From positions 1-32,976 of the forward strand of contig JAAZLO010000049.1 of NCBI GenBank assembly GCA_012689375.1: a DNA stretch of 32,976 nt, in the 5' to 3' direction. The notes under the pieces were generated by a model. The model was not told where the DNA came from. It saw nothing but the letters and a program-made list of their open reading frames with translations, and made no database searches. Below are positions 1 through 6,659 of this stretch, in pieces (the stretch's first letter is position 1; every line of letters begins with the position of its first letter). The stretch is from Bacillota bacterium (GTDB lineage Bacteria > Bacillota > SHA-98 > UBA4971). Made by a program: the position numbers and the translations under genes.

Positions 1-382
1 TCACGAGGCCGGCCAAGATATCCTGGAACTCACATAACCAGGACATTACCGATACAAGTTCTTCAGGTGGTACGTATCTTATAACTTCATTGGTTAAAGC
101 ATCAATAACTCTAATGCTTATACGCCCTGATTTATCATCAATACTAAAGGTTATTCTAATATTATTTGTAGGCATTAAATACCTGTCTTCATCACTTTCT
201 GTATCACCTTGGATTTCAGTTGGATCTAAAGCCTCCTTGGCCTTGTTTAAACTGGTATGCCCGGTACCGTCAATATTAGCCATACCTCCAGCCCCTCCGG
301 GGAGCCGCCCGTACCTGCCATCATAAAGCCTGGCAAACATATCAACGCTCTTCAGATTCACTGCTGCCAGTGTATATTCCAA
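1..382 (-). CDS. flaG: FlaG family flagellar protein (3' end beyond window)
   Basis: An open frame runs leftward from a TTG codon at 382-380 to the window edge (127 codons, no stop reached). The start is set by GGGGTGA about 6 nt upstream and overlaps the fliS stop region, suggesting translational coupling. The product begins MEYTLAAVNLKSVDMF. Its C-terminal half has the FlaG pattern: a strand like RITFSIDDKSGRISIRVID, then the turn TNEVIRYVPPEELVSVMS, matching the family's D..TG.vIR.iPPEe signature. FlaG proteins are small and their loss alters filament length in some bacteria; the exact role is unclear. FlaG normally ends soon after this motif, so only a few codons are probably missing. Position directly after flagellin and fliS supports the call. 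Confidence 0.85.
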   Translation of the reverse strand, partial: MEYTLAAVNLKSVDMFARLYDGRYGRLPGGAGGMANIDGTGHTSLNKAKEALDPTEIQGDTESDEDRYLMPTNNIRITFSIDDKSGRISIRVIDALTNEVIRYVPPEELVSVMSWLCEFQDILAGLV

Positions 383-388
383 AGGAAA

Positions 389-760
389 TCACCCCACTCG
401 CTGGGCTGTATTAGTCGGTTTCTGTAATGCGGCCCCCCAAGTTTCCCGAAGCGGACGCAATACAGAAATTACCCCGTTAAAATCACCTTCGCGTACTTTA
501 TCCAAGGCATACTGATAAAGCTTTAAAAGCCCCATTGCTATATCGCTTTGGGAAAAATCAAGGGCATCAATGAGCTCTACAAGGCCCCTCGAGACTTTAG
601 TCTTATCTTTAGTATTACACCCGGCCAATATGTAATCATACGTCATTAAAATTAATCTCTCAGGACTTGCAGAAAGGACCTGCTGAGTACGGTAGGCACC
701 TGCTGCGTTTCCCACCCGGTAATTCTTATTTCCCTGTACAGGATCGACTGCAACATCCAT
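389..760 (-). CDS. fliS: Flagellar export chaperone FliS
   Basis: This 123-residue protein fits FliS in length and pattern: AGAYRTQQVLSASPERLILMTYD near residue 20 is the family's Y....v..asp..Li.mlYd helix, and LLKLYQYALDKVREGDFNGV followed by LRETWGAAL near the end matches the last helices. FliS binds the C-terminal helices of unpolymerised flagellin in the cytoplasm and delivers it to the flagellar export gate. The ATG at 760 is preceded by AAAGGCGGTGA at a workable distance. It lies 86 nt downstream of flagellin on the same strand, with a strong hairpin between, and overlaps flaG. The N-terminal 15 or so residues before the conserved helix are slightly longer than usual. Confidence 0.92.
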   Translation of the reverse strand: MDVAVDPVQGNKNYRVGNAAGAYRTQQVLSASPERLILMTYDYILAGCNTKDKTKVSRGLVELIDALDFSQSDIAMGLLKLYQYALDKVREGDFNGVISVLRPLRETWGAALQKPTNTAQRVG

Positions 761-794
761 CTGTTATAATCACCGCCTTTACCGGCTTTACAAT

Positions 795-819
795 GGGTGG
801 GGGGAAGTACCCCCCACCC
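795..819 (-). terminator. GC-rich hairpin between flagellin and fliS
   Basis: A perfect 10-bp stem (GGGTGGGGGG with CCCCCCACCC) closes a 5-nt loop. It starts about 28 nt after the flagellin stop. The sequence after it on the leftward strand (ATTGTAAAGCC) is not a U tract, so this is not a standard intrinsic terminator. I infer a partial terminator or a 3' stabiliser that lets flagellin mRNA accumulate above fliS and flaG. Confidence 0.55.
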
Positions 820-846
820 GGTACGTCTTAATTACCTACTCGGATA

Positions 847-2025
847 TTATCTGAACAGAGCCAAGATTGCCTGAGGCGCCACATTAGCCTGGGCAAGCAT
901 TGCAGTAGCGGTCTGCTGCAGAATCTGAAGCTTTGTTGCTTCGAGTTGTTCCGCTGCCATATCTGCGTTCATAATACGGCTGTAAGCTGCTTCTGTATTT
1001 ATCTTTGCCACAACCAATGTTTCTTCTTTAAAGGTTAACCTTGATACAGATGCACCGATCTTAGCAATGCTATCGCTGACTGTGGCGATGGCATCATCAA
1101 TCTTTTCCATATACGCGGTTGCACCCTGGTTGGAGGAGACATCCACAGTTTCAGTGGTTGAACTGATTGTAAAGTCTTGGGTGATGTCATTGTCCTTGTC
1201 CTCATGCTTCTCACCAAGCTTTATCACAAAGCCTTCGATTGTTACCGAGCTACCCCATTCCTCAAGGTCTTCAAGTTTCCCCACTTCATCCCCATCGGAA
1301 TCCTCAAGCGTTATTGTCCATTTCTCGGGGTCTCCTCCTGTTGCCTCTGTGTACTTGACCGTTACTGTATATTTACCTTCCGCCGGGCTTTCCACACCCT
1401 TTATATCTACACCGGTGACTACACTACCCCAATCTGAGGTTTCATCCCCTTCGCCCGGAAGCACGCTAAAGACAGTAACCTCACCACCTAAACTCACACC
1501 AAGCCCCTCAACAGTATGGGGTTTATCAAGATTAATTTCTGTAGTACCTTCAGACAAATAGCCTGTCTGGAAATTTAATTTAGCATCTTCACCACCATCA
1601 ATTAACTTCGTCCTATTCCATTCAGTCTCATTAACAATCTCATCAATCTCAGTGAGAAGTTCATCTATTTGCTTTCTAATTGCTTCCCTCTCAGCACCGC
1701 CTAAAGCATCATTTGCAGCCTGCTCTGTTTTATCCCTTATAACAAGCAATATATCGTTTATCTTAGTTAAACCTGCCTCAGCTACGGAAAGCAAGTTCTT
1801 GGCGTCACCGATATTATCAAGAGCAACACCAAGGCCGCGGCTTTTTGCATTAAACTTAGTTGCAATGGTAAGGCCTGCAGGATCATCAGCAGCCTCATTA
1901 ATTCTCTTACCTGTTGCAAGGCGCAACTGGTGGATTCCTAGCTTCGCATTCACTTCATTGAGAGCATTAAGAGAGTTCAAACCGGCAATATTAGATGCAA
2001 TACGCGTGATATCAGCCTGTGCCAT
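847..2025 (-). CDS. fliC: Flagellin
   Basis: This 392-residue protein has both conserved ends of flagellin. The N-terminus carries ASNIAGLNSLNALNEVNAKL, then ATGKRINEAADDPAGLTIATK (residues about 37-57), the D0/D1 coiled coil. The C-terminus carries SRIMNADMAAEQLEATK and LQILQQTATAMLAQANVAPQ. The middle (about 150-310) is acidic, rich in Asp, Glu, Gly and Thr, and is the surface-exposed variable region. It is exported unfolded with FliS help and polymerises into the filament. The start ATG follows AAGGAGGT (2034-2041) by 8 nt. Its leader holds a sigma-28 promoter and two likely CsrA sites, described separately. Only this one flagellin is seen here. Confidence 0.97.
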   Translation of the reverse strand: MAQADITRIASNIAGLNSLNALNEVNAKLGIHQLRLATGKRINEAADDPAGLTIATKFNAKSRGLGVALDNIGDAKNLLSVAEAGLTKINDILLVIRDKTEQAANDALGGAEREAIRKQIDELLTEIDEIVNETEWNRTKLIDGGEDAKLNFQTGYLSEGTTEINLDKPHTVEGLGVSLGGEVTVFSVLPGEGDETSDWGSVVTGVDIKGVESPAEGKYTVTVKYTEATGGDPEKWTITLEDSDGDEVGKLEDLEEWGSSVTIEGFVIKLGEKHEDKDNDITQDFTISSTTETVDVSSNQGATAYMEKIDDAIATVSDSIAKIGASVSRLTFKEETLVVAKINTEAAYSRIMNADMAAEQLEATKLQILQQTATAMLAQANVAPQAILALFR

Positions 2026-2032
2026 TTTTCAT

Positions 2033-2045
2033 TACCTCCTTGTAA
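2033..2045 (-). promoter_or_regulatory. CsrA-like binding site over the flagellin Shine-Dalgarno
   Basis: Leftward, the sequence reads TTACAAGGAGGTA. It agrees with the CsrA consensus RUACARGGAUGU at 10 of 12 positions and contains the AAGGAGG ribosome binding site. In Bacillus subtilis hag an equivalent site blocks the ribosome when CsrA is bound. csrA and its antagonist fliW lie less than 1 kb upstream, which strengthens the inference. Confidence 0.65.
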
Positions 2046-2049
2046 TTTC

Positions 2050-2064
2050 CCTGCATTTTGCAGG
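2050..2064 (-). promoter_or_regulatory. Small hairpin in the flagellin leader
   Basis: CCTGCA and TGCAGG form a 6-bp stem around a 3-nt AAA loop just upstream of the Shine-Dalgarno sequence, between the two CsrA-like sites. It may space or present them; this is inference from the inverted repeat alone. Confidence 0.45.
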
Positions 2065-2065
2065 A

Positions 2066-2081
2066 TGAGGATCCTTCCTCA
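2066..2081 (-). promoter_or_regulatory. GGA-loop hairpin, upstream CsrA-like site
   Basis: TGAGGA and TCCTCA form a 6-bp stem with loop AGGA. A GGA triplet in a hairpin loop is the classic CsrA recognition element. Together with the site at 2033-2045 it gives a pair that one CsrA dimer could bridge, as at Bacillus hag BS1 and BS2. Confidence 0.6.
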
Positions 2082-2221
2082 GGTTATGTTTAAAGGCTTG
2101 CGGGACACAACCTACCCGCATATAATTGTTTATCCGTCTTTTCCTTCCCGCCAGAGTGCTTGCCTACCCAAAAAACACCCCCTTTATCAAACCATGAACA
2201 TAATTACCCTTTCATACCATT

Positions 2222-2248
2222 AAATCGACAACCCCTAAAGAAAATTTA
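2222..2248 (-). promoter_or_regulatory. Sigma-28 promoter of flagellin
   Basis: Leftward: TAAA (2248-2245), 15 nt, GTCGATTT (2229-2222). The flagellar sigma-28 consensus is TAAA, 14-16 nt, GCCGATAT, so the -35 and spacing are exact and the -10 agrees at 6 of 8. Transcription would begin near 2215, giving a leader of about 190 nt that holds the CsrA-like sites. Confidence 0.75.
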
Positions 2249-2254
2249 GGCCTA

Positions 2255-2280
2255 TAAGATCTCGGGGGATTTGCCGATAT
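2255..2280 (+). promoter_or_regulatory. Sigma-28 promoter of cheW
   Basis: Rightward: TAAG (2255-2258), 14 nt, GCCGATAT (2273-2280). The -10 is a perfect match to the sigma-28/SigD consensus; the -35 differs at one position and the spacer is 1 nt short. Transcription would start near 2287, about 35 nt before the cheW ATG. It is back-to-back with the flagellin promoter. Confidence 0.75.
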
Positions 2281-2321
2281 TTTAAAACAGAGGGTTATTA
2301 CTCAATTAAGGGGATGAACAA

Positions 2322-2783
2322 ATGTCTGCAAATACTGACACAGAACTAAGTCAAAAATCTGAATCTATCCAAGTAGTCGTATTCCAGATGGGGAAAGAAC
2401 TCTTTGCAGTCAGCATAAGTGATGTGTGGGAAATAGTACTCATGCAACCTATTACACCAGTACCCGGCGCACCGGATTTTGTTGAAGGTGTAGTAAATCT
2501 GCGGGGCCAGATAATCCCTGTAATCAACCTGGCAAAACGGTTAGGTCTTGAGTCAAGGGAAGAAACGTCTGAAACCCGTATTGTAGTCACACAGGTAGGG
2601 GACGAAACTGTCGGCATGATAGTGGATGCAGTTCAAAAAGTTACCCATATACCTATTGATGATATAGAAGTCCCTAATGGAATTGCTCTTGACGGGGAAG
2701 TCCTTGCATACGTGCAAGGCATAGCAAAGGTAGACAAAGGGCTTATCAGCCTTATTGATCTGGAGGAAGCGATTTCTCTTTAG
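2322..2783 (+). CDS. cheW: Chemotaxis coupling protein CheW
   Basis: This 153-residue protein is a single CheW domain after a polar tail of about 15 residues. Visible family marks are VVVFQMGKELFAVSISDVWEI near residue 18, ITPVPGAPDFVEGVVNLRGQ around 44-63 and VIPVINL after it, and VGMIVDAVQKVTHI near 96. CheW links methyl-accepting receptors to CheA in the membrane-associated array. The start ATG follows AAGGGGATGA. It is the only rightward gene in the motility island and has its own sigma-28 promoter. Its last 32 nt overlap the end of csrA, which is read in the opposite direction. No receptor gene lies in this window. Confidence 0.96.
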   Translation: MSANTDTELSQKSESIQVVVFQMGKELFAVSISDVWEIVLMQPITPVPGAPDFVEGVVNLRGQIIPVINLAKRLGLESREETSETRIVVTQVGDETVGMIVDAVQKVTHIPIDDIEVPNGIALDGEVLAYVQGIAKVDKGLISLIDLEEAISL

Positions 2784-3015
2784 CCCAAGCCCTATAAAGA
2801 GCATCAAGATCCTTAGGGGTAGCACGGGAAGCTGCTAGATTTTCCCGTCTAATTTCTTCATATATTTCTTCACGAAATATTTTATACTTAAGAGGCGCAT
2901 CTATCCCAAGGGTCACATAAGGCTTCCCGGATCTGGCGCTTACGGAAATAACAGTAACCTTAATGTCATCATCTATTACAATACTTTCACCGCTGCGGCG
3001 AGTTAGGACCAGCAC
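2752..3015 (-). CDS. csrA: Carbon storage regulator CsrA
   Basis: CsrA is a small dimeric RNA-binding protein that represses translation at GGA motifs. The 87-residue product opens with MLVLTRRSGESIVIDDDIKVTVI and continues with a VTLGIDAP strand and IFREEIYEEIRRENLAAS helix, the complete family fold. It is about 10-25 residues longer than usual: a tail of roughly 25 residues (TPKDLDALYRAWAKEKSLPP) follows the helix and is predicted helical by eye. The GTG start lies inside the end of fliW (29-nt overlap), so the two are co-translated. Its 3' end overlaps convergent cheW by 32 nt. Its target is probably the flagellin leader just downstream. Confidence 0.95.
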   Translation of the reverse strand: MLVLTRRSGESIVIDDDIKVTVISVSARSGKPYVTLGIDAPLKYKIFREEIYEEIRRENLAASRATPKDLDALYRAWAKEKSLPPDQ

Positions 3016-3466
3016 TTACCATCCCAGCCTTTCCGATGCGGACACCTTCAGGAAAAAGATAAGCAGAAAGAGGGTAATCGCTGTCTCTTAGCAGCGCCTG
3101 CCTCATTTGACCCGACTTTTCGTTTATTACCACCGGCGCAAAACAATTCCCGGTAGCCCATAAAGGATCGGAAGGCACGGTAACAATTACATATAGCTTT
3201 GCATCGGATATAGAGTCTATTCCAATACCTTTTAAGACCTCACCAGGTATCTCCGGCCGATAATCCTCCCAAAACAACTTAGGATCGGCCACAATAAACC
3301 TGATGTCCTTACCCACAGCCTCAAGCCACATGAAAGGACCGGGTTCTTCCGCCTTTACCAGCCTATAATTGTGGACATCTTCAAACCCTAATAACCCTTC
3401 ATCACAAACAAGTTCCATCATATTTCGCCCCTTGTGCAAGCCAATGCCAAGAGTTTTAAACAACAC
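2987..3466 (-). CDS. fliW: Flagellar assembly factor FliW
   Basis: FliW binds CsrA and flagellin in competition: free flagellin releases nothing, but once it is exported FliW sequesters CsrA and flagellin translation resumes. The protein (159 residues from the GTG at 3466) shows the EGLLGFEDVHNYRLV strand, FMWLEAVGKDIRFIVADPKLFW and DAKLYVIVTVPSD, all typical of FliW. The GTG start is preferred because its residues FKTLGIG align with the usual N-terminal strand (KT..FGEIEV), 28 residues ahead of GFED. The alternative is an ATG at 3421 with a better ribosome binding site (AAGGGGCG) giving 144 residues. It overlaps the upstream HD-GYP gene by 11 nt and csrA by 29 nt. Confidence 0.9.
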   Translation of the reverse strand: MLFKTLGIGLHKGRNMMELVCDEGLLGFEDVHNYRLVKAEEPGPFMWLEAVGKDIRFIVADPKLFWEDYRPEIPGEVLKGIGIDSISDAKLYVIVTVPSDPLWATGNCFAPVVINEKSGQMRQALLRDSDYPLSAYLFPEGVRIGKAGMVSAGPNSPQR

Positions 3467-4379
3467 CTACGATAAGCCTGGTTTGATGTTCAGGTTGGCG
3501 AAGGTCTATCTCCTCAGGAGTCTTTACCCAGTTCTCACCTTCCTTTGCCAATACCTGCACCACCGGTCTGGTAAGAACACCGGAAGAAAGCTGAGACACA
3601 ACAGCAAGTTCGCCTGTGGAAAGCTTAACAGTGGCACCTTCAGGAAACGGCGCAACACATGAAAGCATTACCCTGACTATATCCTTATCTAATTCAAACC
3701 CGGCAAAACTCATCATATACTCAACCACTTCCGCCGGATTGATAGTTTTATCGAGATAGGACTTATGTAAAAGTGAACTGTAGACATCAGCACACGCCAC
3801 AATACGGGAGTACAGATGAATATCAGGCCCTCTAAACCCCCTAGGGAACCCACTCCCGTCCATTCTTTCGTGGTGCTGAGAAACAATTGCCTTTACAAAA
3901 GCAGATATTGATGGGTGTTGCCTTAAAACTTTAACCCCCAACTCAGGATGGGAACGGTACGATTTAATATCATCTTCCAGAAGCCCTTCCCCTTCTATAT
4001 GATCTGCGGTGATTTTAGTCAACGCCAAACCAATATCATGAAGGAAGGCACCAATACCCACATCATTGATACGCTTGACACTTTCCAAGGCAAGTGCAGT
4101 GGTTATAGAAAAAACGGCTACATCAAAGGGGTGCACATATTCATATTCACTTATGTCTGAAATAGGAGTACAAGACACAAGTAATTCAGGGAGGACCCCG
4201 ACATTTTCCTGTATCTCCTCAACAATTTCCAATAACTCCTCGTAAGGTGGATCAATGGTATGAAGAGCGTGAGGCGCAGCCCCTTTCAGCTCCGCTATTA
4301 AATCTTTCATTATCTTAAAAGCACGAATCCGTACTTCTGTAGAAACAGTCTGTCTGGGCTTCCTATCCAACAACATCAC
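3456..4379 (-). CDS. HD-GYP domain protein with GFP variant motif
   Basis: Residues about 80-235 form an HD-GYP domain, the family that hydrolyses cyclic di-GMP. Visible residues are H83, HD at 114-115, H144, HH at 169-170, D174 and D198, so the metal ligands are kept. The signature loop reads GSGFPRGFRG, so GYP has become GFP (177-179). The first 75 residues are not recognised. After residue 245 comes a small beta domain (PEGATVKLSTGELAVV ... EIDL) common behind clostridial HD-GYP domains. It lies between cheR and fliW, overlapping fliW, so it is likely coregulated with chemotaxis and flagellin control. The start is uncertain: GTG at 4379, ATG at 4376 or TTG at 4370, since GAGGTG abuts the ATG. 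Confidence 0.85.
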   Translation of the reverse strand: MMLLDRKPRQTVSTEVRIRAFKIMKDLIAELKGAAPHALHTIDPPYEELLEIVEEIQENVGVLPELLVSCTPISDISEYEYVHPFDVAVFSITTALALESVKRINDVGIGAFLHDIGLALTKITADHIEGEGLLEDDIKSYRSHPELGVKVLRQHPSISAFVKAIVSQHHERMDGSGFPRGFRGPDIHLYSRIVACADVYSSLLHKSYLDKTINPAEVVEYMMSFAGFELDKDIVRVMLSCVAPFPEGATVKLSTGELAVVSQLSSGVLTRPVVQVLAKEGENWVKTPEEIDLRQPEHQTRLIVGVV

Positions 4380-4396
4380 CTCGCAGAGATACTTAA

Positions 4397-5188
4397 TTAA
4401 GAGACTTTACGGTACAGAAACGGGGCTATTAACTTAAACCCGTACATAGGTGCAGACATTAAAGTCTCCGTACCCCCGATAAAAAGCACTCCCCCCGGGC
4501 GAAGGCTGTTGTAGAACCCGGTGAAAACACGGGATTTAGCTTCATCCGTAAAGTATATCATCACATTTCGGCAAATAATAAGATCGAAATCCGTCTCATA
4601 CGGATCAGACAGTAAATTATGGGCTTTGAACTGTACCATCTCTTTGATTGAACTGTTTAGGATGTATTTCCCTGTCTCTTTAGTAAAGTATTTCGACAGA
4701 ATCAGGGGTTTTACCTCCTTCATATCTTCTTCAATGTATACTCCCTTTTTTGCAACCTGAAGCATGGCTTTACTGACATCTGTCGCCAGTATGTAGTGTC
4801 TTGTTGCCGGGGTCAGTTCTTTGAGAATAATTGCAATACTGTATGGTTCCTGCCCCGCGGAACATCCAGCTGACCACACTTTCAATACTTTCCTGGTTGT
4901 AAGGAGCTCAGGCAATATCCGGGCCTGTAAATCATCAAATCTTTCAGCATTCCGGAAGAAATTCGAAACATTAATCGTCAGGAAGTCCATAAGGGCCCTT
5001 CTCATTTCAGGGTCCTTCTCCAAAGTTACCCAGTATTCTTTAAGACTTGTATACCCTGATCTTACTAAAGCAGCACCTAACCGGCGCTGGATTTGTTTTT
5101 CTTTATAACAGGAAAGATCAAACCCGCAGGTTTCCATGATCTTATCTTGGAAAACTTTATATTCCATGTCTTGCACGTTTTTTTGCAA
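4397..5188 (-). CDS. cheR: Chemotaxis receptor methyltransferase CheR
   Basis: CheR transfers methyl groups from S-adenosylmethionine to receptor glutamates for adaptation. The 263-residue protein has the N-terminal helical domain with the QRRL segment (34-37), the NVSNFFRN stretch (73-80), the SAM-binding loop VWSAGCSAGQEPYS (104-117) and the acidic/CRNVMIYF motif (206-213). It ends in a normal place with no receptor-tail or TPR extension. A TTG at 5188 is taken as start, but AGGGG lies right against it; a GTG at 5173 or ATG at 5167 may be the real one. It follows cheB by 13 nt in the same direction, matching CheB/CheR opposing roles. Confidence 0.95.
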   Translation of the reverse strand: MQKNVQDMEYKVFQDKIMETCGFDLSCYKEKQIQRRLGAALVRSGYTSLKEYWVTLEKDPEMRRALMDFLTINVSNFFRNAERFDDLQARILPELLTTRKVLKVWSAGCSAGQEPYSIAIILKELTPATRHYILATDVSKAMLQVAKKGVYIEEDMKEVKPLILSKYFTKETGKYILNSSIKEMVQFKAHNLLSDPYETDFDLIICRNVMIYFTDEAKSRVFTGFYNSLRPGGVLFIGGTETLMSAPMYGFKLIAPFLYRKVS

Positions 5189-5201
5189 CCCCTACCCTGT
5201 G

Positions 5202-6278
5202 TTATTCAGTTTCTTCAAAAAGTCGCATTATATTTTTCCCTACCTCGTGAAGGGGGACAACTATATCTGCTAATCCCTGTTCAATTACAGCCTTCGGCAT
5301 TCCGTAGATAACACATGTAGATTCATGTTCTACAATGGTTTTGCCGCCTGATGCCTTAATCCTTGCCATACCCTCCATCCCGTCCCTGCCCATGCCTGTA
5401 AGGATAACACCGATGAGTTTATCCCTGTAGATATCCACTGCTGATTCCATAGTATTATCAATGGCAGGCTTCACCCCATTCCGAGGTGGTGCACTTGAAA
5501 GCCGTATCTTCTTGCTTGCCCTCACAATCATATGATATCCACCTGGCGCTACAAGGGCCTTACCCTGTTCAATCCTGTCGCCTTCCTCAGCTTCCTTCAC
5601 ATCTATGTCACATATATCATTAAGCCTTTCGGCAAGGGACTTTGTAAACCCAGGTGGCATATGTTGAACAATTAATATCCCTGCAGGAACATGAGAAGAT
5701 AAGTCAGGGAGAACCTTGCCCAACGCTGACGGCCCCCCTGTGGACGTCCCAATTATTACTAGATTGTCTGGGGATTCACTTCTTCTTGAAACAAACATAT
5801 CGGACTTTTGTTTTAACGGGGCCGCAGAATCCTGAAGCACCTTAGGTCTCCGCCTGATCCTACGGGCCTTGACTTTTGCTTTCGCTGCCGTTTTTACCTT
5901 TTCAAGAAGAATATCATGAATTTCATCTACACTTAAAACAATGGAGCCTGATGGTTTAGGCACAAAATCTACAGCACCCATTTCCAAGGCTTGAAAGGTA
6001 GTGGCTGCCCCTTCTTGTGTTAATGCACTGAGCATAACTACAGGGGTGGGGATTTCCCTCATTATTATTTCCAAAGCCTCAAGCCCGCTCATGACAGGCA
6101 TCTCAACATCTAGCGTTATAACATCAGGTTTTAGATTACGTGCCTTTTCTACCCCTATCTTACCATTTCTCGCCACATCCACAACTATTATATCAGGATC
6201 CGAATCCAACATATCGGAAATGATCTTCCTGGTAAAAGCTGAATCATCAACTACCAGTACTCTTATAGGGTTTGACAC
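5202..6278 (-). CDS. cheB: Chemotaxis methylesterase/deamidase CheB
   Basis: CheB removes receptor methyl groups when phosphorylated by CheA. The N-terminal receiver domain shows DD at 11-12, phospho-acceptor D57 and K108; the C-terminal esterase domain has nucleophile S179 in GTSTGG, H206 in QHMPP and D299 in TGMGRDG, the full catalytic triad. The linker (about 125-170) is very basic (RRIRRRPK). At 358 residues it is normal length. A GTG start is chosen because AAGGAG lies 9 nt upstream. It lies between cheY and cheR with short gaps. Confidence 0.97.
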   Translation of the reverse strand: MSNPIRVLVVDDSAFTRKIISDMLDSDPDIIVVDVARNGKIGVEKARNLKPDVITLDVEMPVMSGLEALEIIMREIPTPVVMLSALTQEGAATTFQALEMGAVDFVPKPSGSIVLSVDEIHDILLEKVKTAAKAKVKARRIRRRPKVLQDSAAPLKQKSDMFVSRRSESPDNLVIIGTSTGGPSALGKVLPDLSSHVPAGILIVQHMPPGFTKSLAERLNDICDIDVKEAEEGDRIEQGKALVAPGGYHMIVRASKKIRLSSAPPRNGVKPAIDNTMESAVDIYRDKLIGVILTGMGRDGMEGMARIKASGGKTIVEHESTCVIYGMPKAVIEQGLADIVVPLHEVGKNIMRLFEETE

Positions 6279-6297
6279 GCATCTTAACTCCTTACAA

Positions 6298-6657
6298 TTA
6301 TTTTCCCGCCAATTTCTTTATTGCCGCCAAGACTTTCTCAGGATCGAGGGGCTTCAATAAATAATCATTTGCCCCTGCCTTTATCGCTTCAATTACTAGT
6401 GATTGCTGACCCACAGCTGTACACATTATAACCTTTGCCTTGGGATCAATTTGCTTAATTCCTTTAAGTGCCGTTATCCCATCCATTACAGGCATAGTTA
6501 TATCAAGAAGCACAAGATCAGGGGATGTTTCGCTATATTTACGGATTGCCTCTTCACCGTTTTGGGCTTCCTCGACTTCATATCCGTTTTCTTCAAGAAG
6601 TTTCCGCGTCCTTAGCCTTATAAAAGCAGCATCATCAACTACGAGAGCACGAGGCAT
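6298..6657 (-). CDS. cheY: Chemotaxis response regulator CheY
   Basis: A stand-alone receiver domain of 119 residues. Key residues are visible: acidic pair D8-D9, phospho-acceptor D52 in LLDITMP, switch T80 and K102 in LLKPLD. Phospho-CheY binds the flagellar switch to control rotation. The ATG start follows GGGGAGGTG by 5 nt. The two-nucleotide gap to cheC and position after cheA identify it as the chemotaxis CheY rather than a general regulator. No CheZ is expected, CheC next door being the likely phosphatase. Confidence 0.95.
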   Translation of the reverse strand: MPRALVVDDAAFIRLRTRKLLEENGYEVEEAQNGEEAIRKYSETSPDLVLLDITMPVMDGITALKGIKQIDPKAKVIMCTAVGQQSLVIEAIKAGANDYLLKPLDPEKVLAAIKKLAGK

Positions 6658-6659
6658 TC

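Noticed and set aside
1067-1561. Rightward 164-codon open frame antisense to flagellin
   Set aside because: It mirrors the codon bias of the flagellin variable region, is serine- and proline-rich, and has no ribosome binding site or recognisable motif.
1652-2068. Rightward 138-codon open frame antisense to the flagellin start
   Set aside because: Antisense shadow of a certain gene; it even crosses the flagellin ribosome binding site.
3416-3421. ATG as the fliW start
   Set aside because: It has a better ribosome binding site, but would drop the N-terminal strand that aligns with other FliW proteins. Kept only as an alternative.
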